Of a stretch of DNA of 64,000 nt, positions 55,985-64,000 are shown piece by piece. Location of the stretch: IMG/VR virus record IMGVR_UViG_3300033144_005525, positions 63,402-127,401 of that record; one strand, written 5' to 3'. Source of the DNA: a virus. The notes under the pieces are model-generated. The model had not been told where the DNA came from. It did no database searches and worked only from the letters and a program-made list of their open reading frames with translations. How positions within the stretch are numbered: position 1 is the first letter of the stretch; each line of letters begins with the position of its first letter. The translations under genes and the position numbers were made by a program.

Positions 55985-56683
55985 CTACTTCTTCACGCCT
56001 TCATTTTGCCAGTTACGCTCCGCTATGTTGGCCTCGGCCCTGAGCTTCCTATTCTGATGACCTCCGATTTCGAACTGCTGTGTCTGCTGAGCTTGGTCTG
56101 CAGCAGAAGGAGTCTGCTGCCAGGGCATACCACCTAGGGGTCTCGCGCCTCTGGCATCTTTGATGGCCTTCCTAGAAGACACCAAACCCTGCACCGATCC
56201 CAAATCTCCCTCTGGGAACTGGGACTGAGATCGAACGTAGGAACCTGCGACATTTGGATCAGAGGAGAACTCTGGATTGAAGCGATGCAGAGTGTTGAAG
56301 TGGGACTGTATGGCGACTGGATCCTCTTTCTTGAGGTCCGGATTTGCTTCCATCATCGCCTTGTAGTTGCGACTCTTGGTGATTCCTCGATGGGCCGCAT
56401 CGGCCAAATCACCAGCAAGACTGGCAGCTACACCAAGACCTGTGATGGTCGCTCCATACAGAGCTGCATCTCCAGCCTTGCTGCCCATGAATTTACCGAA
56501 ACCACTCTTGATGGCTCCCCCCACGGACGACATAGAGATGGCAGTCTTGATGATGTGGTCGAGCTCTCCAACGATCTGATCCCGGAACGGGCTCGATCTG
56601 ATCTCGGCCGCCGTCTTGAGTAGGAAGTCGTACTTGACCGGTTCGACCTCAGCAACCTTCTGCATCAATTCATGAGTATTCAT
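55985..56683 (-). CDS. Late protein, helical, with glycine zipper
   Basis: 232 residues. MQKVAEVEP, LLKTAAEIR and IIKTAISMS are three K-x-A motifs in the first 55 residues. A Gly/Ala-rich hydrophobic helix (LYGATITGLGVAASLAGDL) follows and then a polar, probably flexible C-terminus. Likely a prohead core or internal virion protein. Confidence 0.5.
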   Translation of the reverse strand: MNTHELMQKVAEVEPVKYDFLLKTAAEIRSSPFRDQIVGELDHIIKTAISMSSVGGAIKSGFGKFMGSKAGDAALYGATITGLGVAASLAGDLADAAHRGITKSRNYKAMMEANPDLKKEDPVAIQSHFNTLHRFNPEFSSDPNVAGSYVRSQSQFPEGDLGSVQGLVSSRKAIKDARGARPLGGMPWQQTPSAADQAQQTQQFEIGGHQNRKLRAEANIAERNWQNEGVKK

Positions 56684-56943
56684 CAGAACTTATGCCCTCG
56701 TAGCTTCAGTTCCTGGATCCGTGGATCGAACCCTCGGCTGTATTCTCTGGACTTACCCAGAGCACTACCAGCCACACCCACAGTGCCCAAAGCTCCGGCT
56801 CCAAACATCATGGGGCCCAATACCGGACCACCCAATCTCTTGGACCCGCGGAACATGGCCCCAACAACACTCGAGCTCTTCTCGAGCTCAGCTACTTGAG
56901 CTCTTAGCGTCGACTGATGCTCTGTAAGCTGCCGGAAGTTCAT
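56683..56943 (-). CDS. Small late protein with Gly-rich hydrophobic segment
   Basis: 86 residues. Helical start (TLRAQVAELEKSSS), then GGPVLGPMMFGAGALGTVGVAG and a basic end. Its start overlaps the stop of the upstream gene. Confidence 0.5.
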   Translation of the reverse strand: MNFRQLTEHQSTLRAQVAELEKSSSVVGAMFRGSKRLGGPVLGPMMFGAGALGTVGVAGSALGKSREYSRGFDPRIQELKLRGHKF

Positions 56944-57962
56944 CGGAGAGACTGCAAGAATCCTTGTGTCTGCTCTCGACTCTTCTGGACCTCATCGAGA
57001 GCCAGAGCTGATTTATCCCGCTCATTTGCAGCCTTGACGATGCCAGAGAACGTTCGGAAGAGGGGATGGTCGGTGTTGACGACTCTGTTCATGGAGGCCG
57101 TCTTGCTCATCTCGCTCGAGCGTACGGCCCCCTCTTTCACCAGACGCTCAGCGACAGGCTTGAGGATCTGGAAGGCGAATCTGTGACTTGGGGCTGCCAG
57201 CTTCACGACCTGAGTGACTCCTGAAAGCCCAGAGCCTTCGGGGTTCAGACACTCGCTCTTGGCCGCCTGATAGAACTCTTCCTCGGCCTGCTTGAGAATC
57301 AGATCGAAGCACTCATGGGCTTCTTTCAGCTTCTCCTCGGTGGCTCGGAGACGCACATCTGCGTCATGTACATCGTGGATCGGGTCGGCGTGTAGCTCAT
57401 GATCCACCACTACCGGCGCCGCGGCCGCAGTCTTGGAAATTGGCTCACCTGTTCCCTCGACGCCAGATGTGTTGTCCTGGCGGCTGAATTCGGTGAAAGC
57501 AGACGAAAGGTCCTGGAAACCTTGGTCTGAGGACGGACTGGACTCGTACCCAGGGGGCTTCCTGTAGTTGCTGCCATCCCCAACCGCTGGGTGCCCAGAG
57601 GTCTTGCCCTGGGATGGTCCGTTGTTGAGGGTCTTCCCATCGTGATTCGGGGATCCTCCATCCTTGAGGTCTCGGATGATGACCCCAGGATCTGCCACAT
57701 CGAAGTGGACGTTCTTGTCCGCGCTGTCGGAATGCATCTTCTGGAATACGGCATTGTTGGCGAACTCGGAAATCCGCTTCACATGCTCGTTCTGTATTCC
57801 TGGGTACTCCGAAGCCAACTTCACGATCGATTCATTGAGAGACGTTTCGTCCTTCAAGAACCGCTGGGCCGCTTGTTTACCCAGTGTCTCCAGCAGCTCG
57901 GGACTCACTCCCTGGTTGCTAGATCCCCCCGTGAGCAATTGCTGCAGGATGTCTGTCGCCAT
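56940..57962 (-). CDS. First gene of the late operon, helical virion/core protein
   Basis: 340 residues. Helical ends and a flexible Gly/Ser/Pro-rich middle (about 95-170), with K-x-A motifs (IVKLASE, ISKTAAA, VVKLAAP, MSKTASM). It starts 48 bases from a divergent regulatory gene, so the late promoter must be in or near 57963-58010. No portal protein is recognised in the window; this is too short to be one. Confidence 0.5.
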   Translation of the reverse strand: MATDILQQLLTGGSSNQGVSPELLETLGKQAAQRFLKDETSLNESIVKLASEYPGIQNEHVKRISEFANNAVFQKMHSDSADKNVHFDVADPGVIIRDLKDGGSPNHDGKTLNNGPSQGKTSGHPAVGDGSNYRKPPGYESSPSSDQGFQDLSSAFTEFSRQDNTSGVEGTGEPISKTAAAAPVVVDHELHADPIHDVHDADVRLRATEEKLKEAHECFDLILKQAEEEFYQAAKSECLNPEGSGLSGVTQVVKLAAPSHRFAFQILKPVAERLVKEGAVRSSEMSKTASMNRVVNTDHPLFRTFSGIVKAANERDKSALALDEVQKSREQTQGFLQSLR

Positions 57963-58010
57963 TCGCTAAGGCCTCCGTGTATCTTGGATAGTAGGTAAGT
58001 GGGACAGGTC

Positions 58011-58691
58011 ATGGGAAGTACTTTCCAATACGTAACCCTGGAAAAGGCAATGGAGGCCCTCCATGTCTCCAAGAGAACTGTCTACAGACACGTCAAGCGT
58101 GGACTTCTACGTACAGCAAAACAAGGACAGGCGCTACTTGTCAGCCGTGAGGACGTCCAAACCCTCGTAGAGCTGAACAAGCAAAATCCGAACGCACGAC
58201 CTATCCACAAGAAGACGGTGTACCAGCTCGAGGCCCGTATTCATCAACTCGAGACAGAGATGAGAGTGGTGAAGAGGATGCTAGATCTCCACCACGAACC
58301 TCTGGATCTGAGCATAGACGAGCTCTTGTCTCTGTACAGGATGGCTCTCCACCACCTGAAAGAAGATTGGGCTCCCCAAAGCGAAGTTATGTGGGCGGAC
58401 ACCTTTATCCGCCTCAGGCTCGAGGACATCGAGAAGCTAGCATCTGCAGTAGAAGACGATGATCCATGGAGACCATTCCACCAGCTAGCTCGCTGCATGG
58501 TTTCTGAGCCCCACGATATCGACAAGAAGCTGCAGTTCGCTGCAGGTAAAAACAACGTAGAGAAGATCGCCTACATCTGGGTAAAGCGATTCAGCAAGAA
58601 CGCTAAAGAGCTACAACGAACCATCAAAGGAGATGAGAAAGAAGTCCGGAAGATGGTCCGTAAAGTTAGATTTCGCCGTTCGAAAAAATAG
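58011..58691 (+). CDS. MerR/excisionase-type HTH regulator
   Basis: 226 residues from ATG 58011 (a GTG at 57999 is alternative). The first 60 residues are a winged HTH of MerR/excisionase type: VTLEKAMEALHVSKRTVYRH, VKRGLLRTAKQG and the wing VSREDVQTLVEL. A coiled coil (QLEARIHQLETEMRVVKRML) and a helical C-terminus with a basic end follow. It is transcribed divergently from the late operon with about 50 bases between, so it is a candidate late-gene regulator. Confidence 0.7.
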   Translation: MGSTFQYVTLEKAMEALHVSKRTVYRHVKRGLLRTAKQGQALLVSREDVQTLVELNKQNPNARPIHKKTVYQLEARIHQLETEMRVVKRMLDLHHEPLDLSIDELLSLYRMALHHLKEDWAPQSEVMWADTFIRLRLEDIEKLASAVEDDDPWRPFHQLARCMVSEPHDIDKKLQFAAGKNNVEKIAYIWVKRFSKNAKELQRTIKGDEKEVRKMVRKVRFRRSKK

Positions 58692-58702
58692 TCCGTTCTA
58701 CA

Positions 58703-58710
58703 GGGATAAG
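58703..58710 (+). promoter_or_regulatory. GGGATAAG motif
   Basis: Exact octamer 75 bases before the ATG at 58785, just after the HTH regulator. Confidence 0.4.
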
Positions 58711-58784
58711 GACTGTGATGGAGTAGGTGCTCTTGCCTGTTCCCTAGACCCAGTCCCCTTGAAAGAAGGAACTACTTTAAGACC

Positions 58785-59162
58785 ATGATGCGAAAAATGA
58801 TGAGTCCAGACCAGCAGCAAGGACAAGGAAACGGGACCAACGCCCCTGTCATCCCCGTCCAGGTGGAGCAGGCCTTCAACAAACGATCCATCACGGACGG
58901 GCCCCTCTCCCAGGATCAGATGTCTCGGATCCATGATACGTACGCTGGAGCTGCAGCGGCCGTTGAGGATAACAACGGCAGGCAGGCAACCCTGACTGCC
59001 GAGTACATCCTGGCCGCCTACAAGGAGAACAGCCGCGTTCCTTGGTGGAAGCGTGCTCTGCAGGTCCTCGGTGTCGCCGGTATCTTCGGAGTCGGGTTCG
59101 TGACCCACAAGGCTCTCTCGTCCCCGAAGACGACGGAAACCAACTCGGTCCCCACGGAGTAA
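58785..59162 (+). CDS. Small membrane protein
   Basis: 125 residues. Long polar helical N-terminus (about 1-80, Gln-rich start), one membrane span near the C-terminus (RALQVLGVAGIFGVGFVTH) and a short polar tail, a tail-anchored layout. Function unknown. Followed by a bidirectional terminator. Confidence 0.6.
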   Translation: MMRKMMSPDQQQGQGNGTNAPVIPVQVEQAFNKRSITDGPLSQDQMSRIHDTYAGAAAAVEDNNGRQATLTAEYILAAYKENSRVPWWKRALQVLGVAGIFGVGFVTHKALSSPKTTETNSVPTE

Positions 59163-59183
59163 CACAGCAACAACGGCTACAAG

Positions 59184-59219
59184 AAGTGGGAGGGGCGTAA
59201 AGCACGCTCCCCCTACTTT
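59184..59219. terminator. Bidirectional terminator
   Basis: AAGTGGGAGGGGCGT pairs with ACGCTCCCCCTACTT, followed by TTAG. It lies between the convergent membrane gene and terminase gene. Confidence 0.75.
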
Positions 59220-61048
59220 TAGCTCTCTGGATGATGTTGCCTGGTATCTCTCATAGGAGCTATGACGTCTGGCCTCGGGTGTTTAATCATCGAAGCCAGG
59301 AAGCAAAGAAGAACGGAGTGGAAAGAGTCATCCGTCGTCATAGGACTCTTCTTGTAGACGTTCTCTCTGCGTTGCTCAGAATACTCAGAGAAGATGTTGA
59401 GGAAATCGGCTGCGAAGGGGGCCTGGAATTCTTCCCAGCATGGGAATCGGAACACGTTACGACGCTTGATAGCGTTGAAGATGTCCGACATGACCTCTGT
59501 GCGGTTAACCAGGAACCTCTTGAGCCCATCTTCCCATTTCACCTTAGCGTTCGGCGTCGAGTACTGATACTTGGCAATGCGTTGCCATCCGAACTTGCTG
59601 ATGAGCTTGTCGTTGGGCCAGAAGCCTCCGCCGTAATCGCACCCAGCTAGCTGCACCTTCCATCGCTCTATCTCTCTACTTACCAACTCGATCATTATCT
59701 TGGGTTCAGACTCTCGACCCTCGAAACGGTTGATGTAGACGATGGTGAACCGTCCCTGCAGGTAGCACCCAAGAGACAGAATTGTGTACGTGTTCTCTCC
59801 AGTTCCCCAATCGATTCCAGCGTAGATAGGAGTAGAGGCACCGAGATGCCTGATCATCTTCTCCTGGAAAGCTGCAGTGAGGTGAATGTTGGGATCACAG
59901 TTGTCCATGATATCTCGACGTGTAAGCGGTCGAGTACCTGTGTCGTAAGACAACCCCAAAACCTCGTTGTAGAACTTGGGACGTGAGTAAGTTTTCTGCT
60001 TCTGTAGGATCTCATCCCAACCAACCCAAGGGACCATGATCTGAGGGATACGGAAACCCTCATAGGGTTTGGGGATGTACTTGATGACGTCTGGATTCAA
60101 AGAGACCCACTGCGAATCGTCATCCATAGAAGCGATAGGCTTCTCGCAACGATCACATACCAAACCCTCTTTTCCGATGTGGTCCTCAGAGAGAATGTTC
60201 CAGTAAGCCTTGCTGAGGTGGGAACCTGTCTGGATAGCATGCCTATGGCAGGGAACTGCCCACTCGTTCTGGGTCGAATACTCAGTCCAGTAATACTCGA
60301 TTGGATTGTCCAGAGACTTCGGAGTCCCTGAGTACATGAAGATCTTAAAGTGCGAGTGCGATGCACACTCTTCGATAATCGGGATGTTGTCTGTGAGAAT
60401 GTCTTGGAGCTCATCAATACAGATGACGTCGGCAGGGATCCCACGAACACGATCAGCAGACATGTAGCAGTAGCGCAGAGTGATCTGACTACGGTTGATG
60501 AACTTCTTGAGGAAGACGTTGTCGGAGAGCTTGGTAGTGGTCCAGGACTTGAGGTACTCCGAGGTCTCGATGGGCTCCTTGAGCCTGTCCTGAGAGAAAA
60601 CCTTGGTCTGCTGATTGGTGGGAGAGACGTACAGAGCGTTGAGCGCCTGAATGATGCAGGCGTAGGACAACAACTTGTTTCCCAGGAGAGTGGACTTCTC
60701 TACCTGACGTCCGCATTTCAGCAAGGTTCTCTTACTGGACGTATCATATATCTGCCGAAGATACCGGCGACCCTCGAAGCTGAACTGCTCGTAGGTTTGC
60801 TTCAGCTTGTTCGGTAAACGAACAGCGAATTCCACGAAGCTAGAGGGGGATACATCTAGAAGCTCTCCCTGCCTCCGAACTACGTAGTCAACGTCGAACG
60901 ACTCTTCTGGCTCATGTTCGAAGTCCCACTCCTCTGGAAAGTCTGATCCAGAGAAGATGCCGTCGATACCATGTTGGACGATGGGTATCTGCTGCTCTCG
61001 CTCGAAGGCAGCTACGTCCTCAATGATTTCAAAGGCCATTGACCACAC
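59219..61048 (-). CDS. Terminase large subunit
   Basis: 609 residues (605 from ATG 61036). DNA-packaging motor ATPase and nuclease. The adenine-binding/Walker A-type segment is KCGRQVEKST (111-120), the GRQxEKS form common in phage terminases. Walker B with catalytic Glu is VICIDELQD (208-216); SGTPKSLDN is the coupling motif. The RNase H-like nuclease starts at YAGIDWGTGENT (about 410) and continues through CDYGGGFWPND and DDSFHS. A central zinc pair (CDRCEKP) is an addition. Complete and of normal length. Confidence 0.92.
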   Translation of the reverse strand: MWSMAFEIIEDVAAFEREQQIPIVQHGIDGIFSGSDFPEEWDFEHEPEESFDVDYVVRRQGELLDVSPSSFVEFAVRLPNKLKQTYEQFSFEGRRYLRQIYDTSSKRTLLKCGRQVEKSTLLGNKLLSYACIIQALNALYVSPTNQQTKVFSQDRLKEPIETSEYLKSWTTTKLSDNVFLKKFINRSQITLRYCYMSADRVRGIPADVICIDELQDILTDNIPIIEECASHSHFKIFMYSGTPKSLDNPIEYYWTEYSTQNEWAVPCHRHAIQTGSHLSKAYWNILSEDHIGKEGLVCDRCEKPIASMDDDSQWVSLNPDVIKYIPKPYEGFRIPQIMVPWVGWDEILQKQKTYSRPKFYNEVLGLSYDTGTRPLTRRDIMDNCDPNIHLTAAFQEKMIRHLGASTPIYAGIDWGTGENTYTILSLGCYLQGRFTIVYINRFEGRESEPKIMIELVSREIERWKVQLAGCDYGGGFWPNDKLISKFGWQRIAKYQYSTPNAKVKWEDGLKRFLVNRTEVMSDIFNAIKRRNVFRFPCWEEFQAPFAADFLNIFSEYSEQRRENVYKKSPMTTDDSFHSVLLCFLASMIKHPRPDVIAPMRDTRQHHPES

Positions 61049-61075
61049 CTTAACAGAGACCTAGCCTTACAGGGG

Positions 61076-61468
61076 ATGAGTGCTCGTATGTCGTGGGTCC
61101 CTCTACTTGGATCAAGTATCGGAGTAGCAGTTGATGGTGGGTTGGAAGGCTTCACTGTCTCCAACACTATCGATCCTCTACAGAAGACCCTCACCATGGT
61201 CTTTAGCTACCCACTACCAGGAGGTAGTTGGAACCCACTACAGGTCTTAGTACATGGGTTCGCTATGGCTAACGACTGCTCAGTTAACAAGATAAAAAGA
61301 GACGGGAAGAGAACCTACGTAGCTCACATCTCTACGAAGAGGAGACTCGGAGCAGAGATAAACAACAACCCCTTCACTATGGAGAAATGGAAGTCTACCT
61401 CTCAGAGAAAGAAGGAGAAATTCATTCAGATGATGAGAGATAAGGCCAAAGAACTCAGAAGAGGTTAG
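61076..61468 (+). CDS. Small basic protein
   Basis: 130 residues, starting 27 bases from the divergent terminase gene. Beta-rich N-terminal part (GVAVDGGLEGFTVSN) and a strongly basic C-terminal helix (RKKEKFIQMMRDKAKELRRG). Ends 4 bases before the RNase HII gene. Function unknown; nucleic-acid binding is plausible. Confidence 0.6.
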   Translation: MSARMSWVPLLGSSIGVAVDGGLEGFTVSNTIDPLQKTLTMVFSYPLPGGSWNPLQVLVHGFAMANDCSVNKIKRDGKRTYVAHISTKRRLGAEINNNPFTMEKWKSTSQRKKEKFIQMMRDKAKELRRG

Positions 61469-61472
61469 ATCA

Positions 61473-62099
61473 ATGAATCAATCAGAAAAATATCGAATGT
61501 ATTCTGACTGTCTAGTGTGTGGAATAGATGAAGTAGGGAGAGGTAGTTTAGCTGGACCTCTTCTTGCTGTAGCTGCTCTGTTCAAAACGAAGGAAGTAGG
61601 AGTACCTGGAGTAGATGATTCCAAGAAACTAAGTCCAGGAAGAAGATTGAAATTATTTCGATTGATTCTCTGGAGTCCTCAACTAGTTGACTTCGGAATA
61701 GGGGAGGTAAGTTCTGGAGAGATAGAGAAGGTAGGGATTAACCACGCAAATATCCTGGCCTTCCAACGAGCTGTAGAAGCTCTGCCTCAGAGACCAAACC
61801 TCCTGATCGTAGATGGAGACGTAGGAGTTCCTGGCTGGGGACCAGATAACCAAATAGTCGAACCCAAGGCTGATGGAAACTACCCTGTCGTAAGTGCTGC
61901 CAGTATCCTGGCGAAGGTGATCAGAGACTCCTACATGGAGGAACTAGATTCTCTGGTACCTGGATATCGCTGGAAGAAGAACAAGGGGTACGGAACGAAG
62001 GACCACGTACAGGCTCTACAATCTCTAGGGCCTTCCCGTTTCCACAGACCTCAGTTCATCGGTAAGATAGTTTCACCACAGACAGGATGGAGCCTCTGA
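61473..62099 (+). CDS. rnhB: Ribonuclease HII
   Basis: 208 residues, normal length. Removes RNA from RNA-DNA hybrids, for example primers. The family motif GIDEVGRGSLAGPL carries D19 and E20; LLIVDGD supplies D114; VSAASILAKVIRDSYM supplies D152; and KNKGYGTKDH is the typical C-terminal motif. All four catalytic acids are present. The first half of the gene is visibly more AT-rich (AGA, TTA and GTA codons) than its neighbours, which hints at a different origin. Confidence 0.92.
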   Translation: MNQSEKYRMYSDCLVCGIDEVGRGSLAGPLLAVAALFKTKEVGVPGVDDSKKLSPGRRLKLFRLILWSPQLVDFGIGEVSSGEIEKVGINHANILAFQRAVEALPQRPNLLIVDGDVGVPGWGPDNQIVEPKADGNYPVVSAASILAKVIRDSYMEELDSLVPGYRWKKNKGYGTKDHVQALQSLGPSRFHRPQFIGKIVSPQTGWSL

Positions 62100-62527
62100 T
62101 GACTATGCAATACGAGCTGGACGTAGCCCGAACCAAACGACTCGAAGCTGAAAGGGAAGTCCAGAAACTGAGAGAGCGAGTAGGGTTGGGTCGCTCCGAC
62201 GAAGACTTCAAGAAACTGGAGAAGAAGATACAGCGTCAGGAGGCAGAGCTCGATCGTCGAGATCCCAAGAAGATGTTGGCTCTGGTTAGAAGAGTTGGAG
62301 AACTTGAGACAGAGCTCAAGAATACCATCGGAGAGTTCGATACTCAGACCAAGAAGCTCTGGGAAACTGCGGTAGATCTGAAGGCGAAAGAGCTCGAGCT
62401 TCAGGAAGCTCTACTACAAGTGACTCTCTGGAAGGACAAAGCTGAGAACCCACCAGTCCCTCTAACGGCTAGGGAGAGTCACCAGCAGGACATCAGTAGG
62501 ACGAAGATCCGTAAATCTCAGCGTTAG
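62099..62527 (+). CDS. Coiled-coil protein
   Basis: 142 residues from ATG 62099 in ATGA overlap with rnhB (ATG 62087 is also open). Almost entirely heptad helix (LEKKIQRQEAELDRRD, LETELKNTIGEFDTQTKKLW) with a basic tail. Function unknown; co-transcribed with rnhB. Confidence 0.6.
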   Translation: MTMQYELDVARTKRLEAEREVQKLRERVGLGRSDEDFKKLEKKIQRQEAELDRRDPKKMLALVRRVGELETELKNTIGEFDTQTKKLWETAVDLKAKELELQEALLQVTLWKDKAENPPVPLTARESHQQDISRTKIRKSQR

Positions 62528-62718
62528 TTTCCAGGGCTCCACGAGTGCTCTAAGTTCAGAGCTGGGTGTGGACCACGCTTCGGAGTTTTGCTGGCGTTAT
62601 CCAGCTCCTCGACGAAGTGGGTACGGTCCAAGGTCACTTCTCCAGATAGCTTGGGTTTCTTCTCGGCGATTTTGGTGAGCTCGTCCGAGAAGGAGAGCAT
62701 GGCGATCAGATGGATCAC
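62524..62718 (-). CDS. Small late protein
   Basis: 64 residues. Contains FSDELTKIAEKK, similar to FSDEFQKIAST in the protein at 52340, so it probably belongs to the virion set. Start overlaps the stop of the upstream gene; its end overlaps the convergent coiled-coil gene by 4 bases. Confidence 0.55.
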   Translation of the reverse strand: MIHLIAMLSFSDELTKIAEKKPKLSGEVTLDRTHFVEELDNASKTPKRGPHPALNLEHSWSPGN

Positions 62719-63215
62719 TGCTCCAATCTTCCCTGAAGGTTAGCGAACACCCTGTCCGACATTTCTTCGGCAAGTGGGTTGTCTCCGAACCCTGTTGCTC
62801 TCACCACCCAGGAGTTCAGCTCCGGGACGAAGTCCCAACAGAGCTTGTCCTCCTGCTTGATTTCGTCGAGGAATGCTTGAGCAAGCGCACTGGAGAAGGC
62901 ATCCCCAAACACCCAGATGTATTCCCTCTTAGTGCCATTCTGAATGGCTTCCTCATCACCCATAGTCATGAGGACGTTGTACTTGTCGTCTGGTGTGGGC
63001 CAGAAGTGGAAGATGAGATCTCCTTCCACTCTTCCGACCTCTCCCGTGTAGGAGGCGTGCTCTATCTTGGAGAACGTGACTCCTACTAGGGGGTGGTCTC
63101 CGCCTTTGGATAGTTCGACATCTAGCTTCGATACTTCGGGTTGCCCTCTATCCACCAGGTCGTCCCACTCAGCTCTCTGCTTCTTTGCCCAGTCGTAGTT
63201 CTCTTCTATCGACAT
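62715..63215 (-). CDS. Protein of unknown function
   Basis: 166 residues, alpha/beta, with long beta segments (GEVGRVEGDLIFHFWP, YIWVFGDAF) and a helical C-terminus. No family recognised. Directly follows the partial gene at 63216. Confidence 0.55.
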   Translation of the reverse strand: MSIEENYDWAKKQRAEWDDLVDRGQPEVSKLDVELSKGGDHPLVGVTFSKIEHASYTGEVGRVEGDLIFHFWPTPDDKYNVLMTMGDEEAIQNGTKREYIWVFGDAFSSALAQAFLDEIKQEDKLCWDFVPELNSWVVRATGFGDNPLAEEMSDRVFANLQGRLEQ

Positions 63216-64000
63216 CTATCCAGCCTCTTTTTTTGGTGCAGGTAGCTCTTTGAGATCCATACCGGAATCAGTGAACTCCCCATGCGGGGCCACCTCTTCT
63301 ATGCTCTTAACCACGCCCTGGGAGTGCTTCATACGGAACTGCTCGAACGCTTTGAGGGACTCTCTCAGAGCACTGTCAGCTTCGGACAACCTAACATCCA
63401 CTGAGGTTGCAGCCTTAGCCAACTTAGTCAAAGCGGTGGTTTTGTCCCTTGATCTAGGCTGCTCTTTCCAATCTCTGAAGTCGAAGTAGAGAGCCTCCTG
63501 CATCTCGCGGAGGATTTCCTTAGTCTCCAGGTTCTGTCCGAACCCATTGACGTGTAGGGCCATAGCAGGTCCGTTCTGTAGGACAGCTATGGATTTGGAT
63601 TGGATGGATTTGTCGTACTCCTCGAAGAAATCTACCCAGTCTTGTGTCTTGAGTAGTGGGCAGTTCCAATAGTAGTGCGCGTACGTTTGGATCATGCCTT
63701 CCGTGAAGTAGGCATTCATCCTTCCGTTGACTTTTTTTGCCACATCCTTCGGATCCAAACGACCCAAAAGAAGTTGCTCCACCAATCTTCTCACCCTGAA
63801 ATTGGGGAGGATGGACGAGGCAGCCTTCACCTTGTCATCTGGATTGTGGAGAGACCACACACCTGCATTGCGTAGGAATCGAACGGAGGGACGGTTGTAC
63901 CGATCAATAGGGTCGTAGTTGACTGGAAGATCTACGTACAGGGCTTCTCGTAGGTTGGAGATGTACACCGCGTCTGGTGCAGGGAACCCCAGGGTCTGTA
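63216..64000 (-). CDS. Partial protein, possible packaging-related HTH protein
   Basis: The frame stays open to the window end, so the 5' part is missing; about 261 residues are visible. RRLVEQLLLGRLDPKDVAKK looks like a helix-turn-helix, followed by helical sequence (YFTEGMIQTYAHYYWN). Together with the nearby terminase large subunit this makes a small terminase-like or DNA-binding role possible, but nothing proves it. K-x-A motifs (KVKAASS, LTKLAKA) are present. Confidence 0.45.
   Translation of the reverse strand, partial: QTLGFPAPDAVYISNLREALYVDLPVNYDPIDRYNRPSVRFLRNAGVWSLHNPDDKVKAASSILPNFRVRRLVEQLLLGRLDPKDVAKKVNGRMNAYFTEGMIQTYAHYYWNCPLLKTQDWVDFFEEYDKSIQSKSIAVLQNGPAMALHVNGFGQNLETKEILREMQEALYFDFRDWKEQPRSRDKTTALTKLAKAATSVDVRLSEADSALRESLKAFEQFRMKHSQGVVKSIEEVAPHGEFTDSGMDLKELPAPKKEAG

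Noticed and set aside
1-64000. CRISPR array, rRNA, insertion sequence or integrase
   Set aside because: No regularly spaced repeats, no rRNA-like sequence, no transposase or recombinase motif was found; the only mobile gene is the HNH endonuclease.

Overview
The window is part of the genome of a large contractile-tailed (myovirus-type) dsDNA bacteriophage. The evidence is a terminase large subunit, a capsid maturation protease, a major capsid protein, a tail tube and a very large tail sheath, together with many tightly packed, overlapping small genes. By eye the base composition is slightly above 50% GC. Several small families (a GYDPNGTYFG protein, a PLTGWW membrane protein, HARE-HTH, YkgJ-like) are ones I associate with actinobacteriophages and other large phages, but nothing fixes the host. 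No rRNA, tRNA or CRISPR array was found.

Layout. 1-32.9 kb is mostly plus-strand accessory and DNA-metabolism genes in ATGA-overlapping runs, with short minus-strand blocks at 0.8-1.4, 3.5-3.8, 4.5-5.7, 8.0-8.5, 10.4-11.3 and 11.8-12.3 kb. It contains a phage-encoded tmRNA (2325-2684) with its own 15-residue tag. It also holds a HAD-type phosphatase, a small protein with an SSB-like tail, a protein ending in a ubiquitin-like domain, two AcrVA2-like paralogues, a collagen-like lipoprotein, a YkgJ-type protein, dCMP deaminase, and an overlapping trio: MoxR-type AAA+ ATPase, HExxH/VWA protein and DnaN-like sliding clamp. A structured RNA ending in an intrinsic terminator lies at 24.6-24.84 kb. 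A UUCG-loop terminator at 32.93 kb separates this half from the converging late genes.

33-58 kb is one long minus-strand late block, read from 58 kb towards 33 kb: virion and scaffold-like proteins, maturation protease (with an inserted InPase-like domain), decoration protein and capsid protein, head-tail and neck genes with an HNH endonuclease insertion, glycine-zipper virion proteins, tail tube and sheath, and finally a probable lysis/holin cluster. A candidate -1 frameshift fuses two of the glycine-zipper proteins.

58-59.2 kb carries a plus-strand HTH regulator and a membrane protein. Terminase large subunit (59.2-61.0 kb, minus), ribonuclease HII (61.5-62.1 kb, plus) and three further minus-strand genes close the window; the last is cut by the window end. 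The octamer GGGATAAG upstream of many plus-strand gene runs suggests a phage-specific promoter or processing signal, and a K-x-A motif scattered through the late proteins may mark maturation-protease sites.
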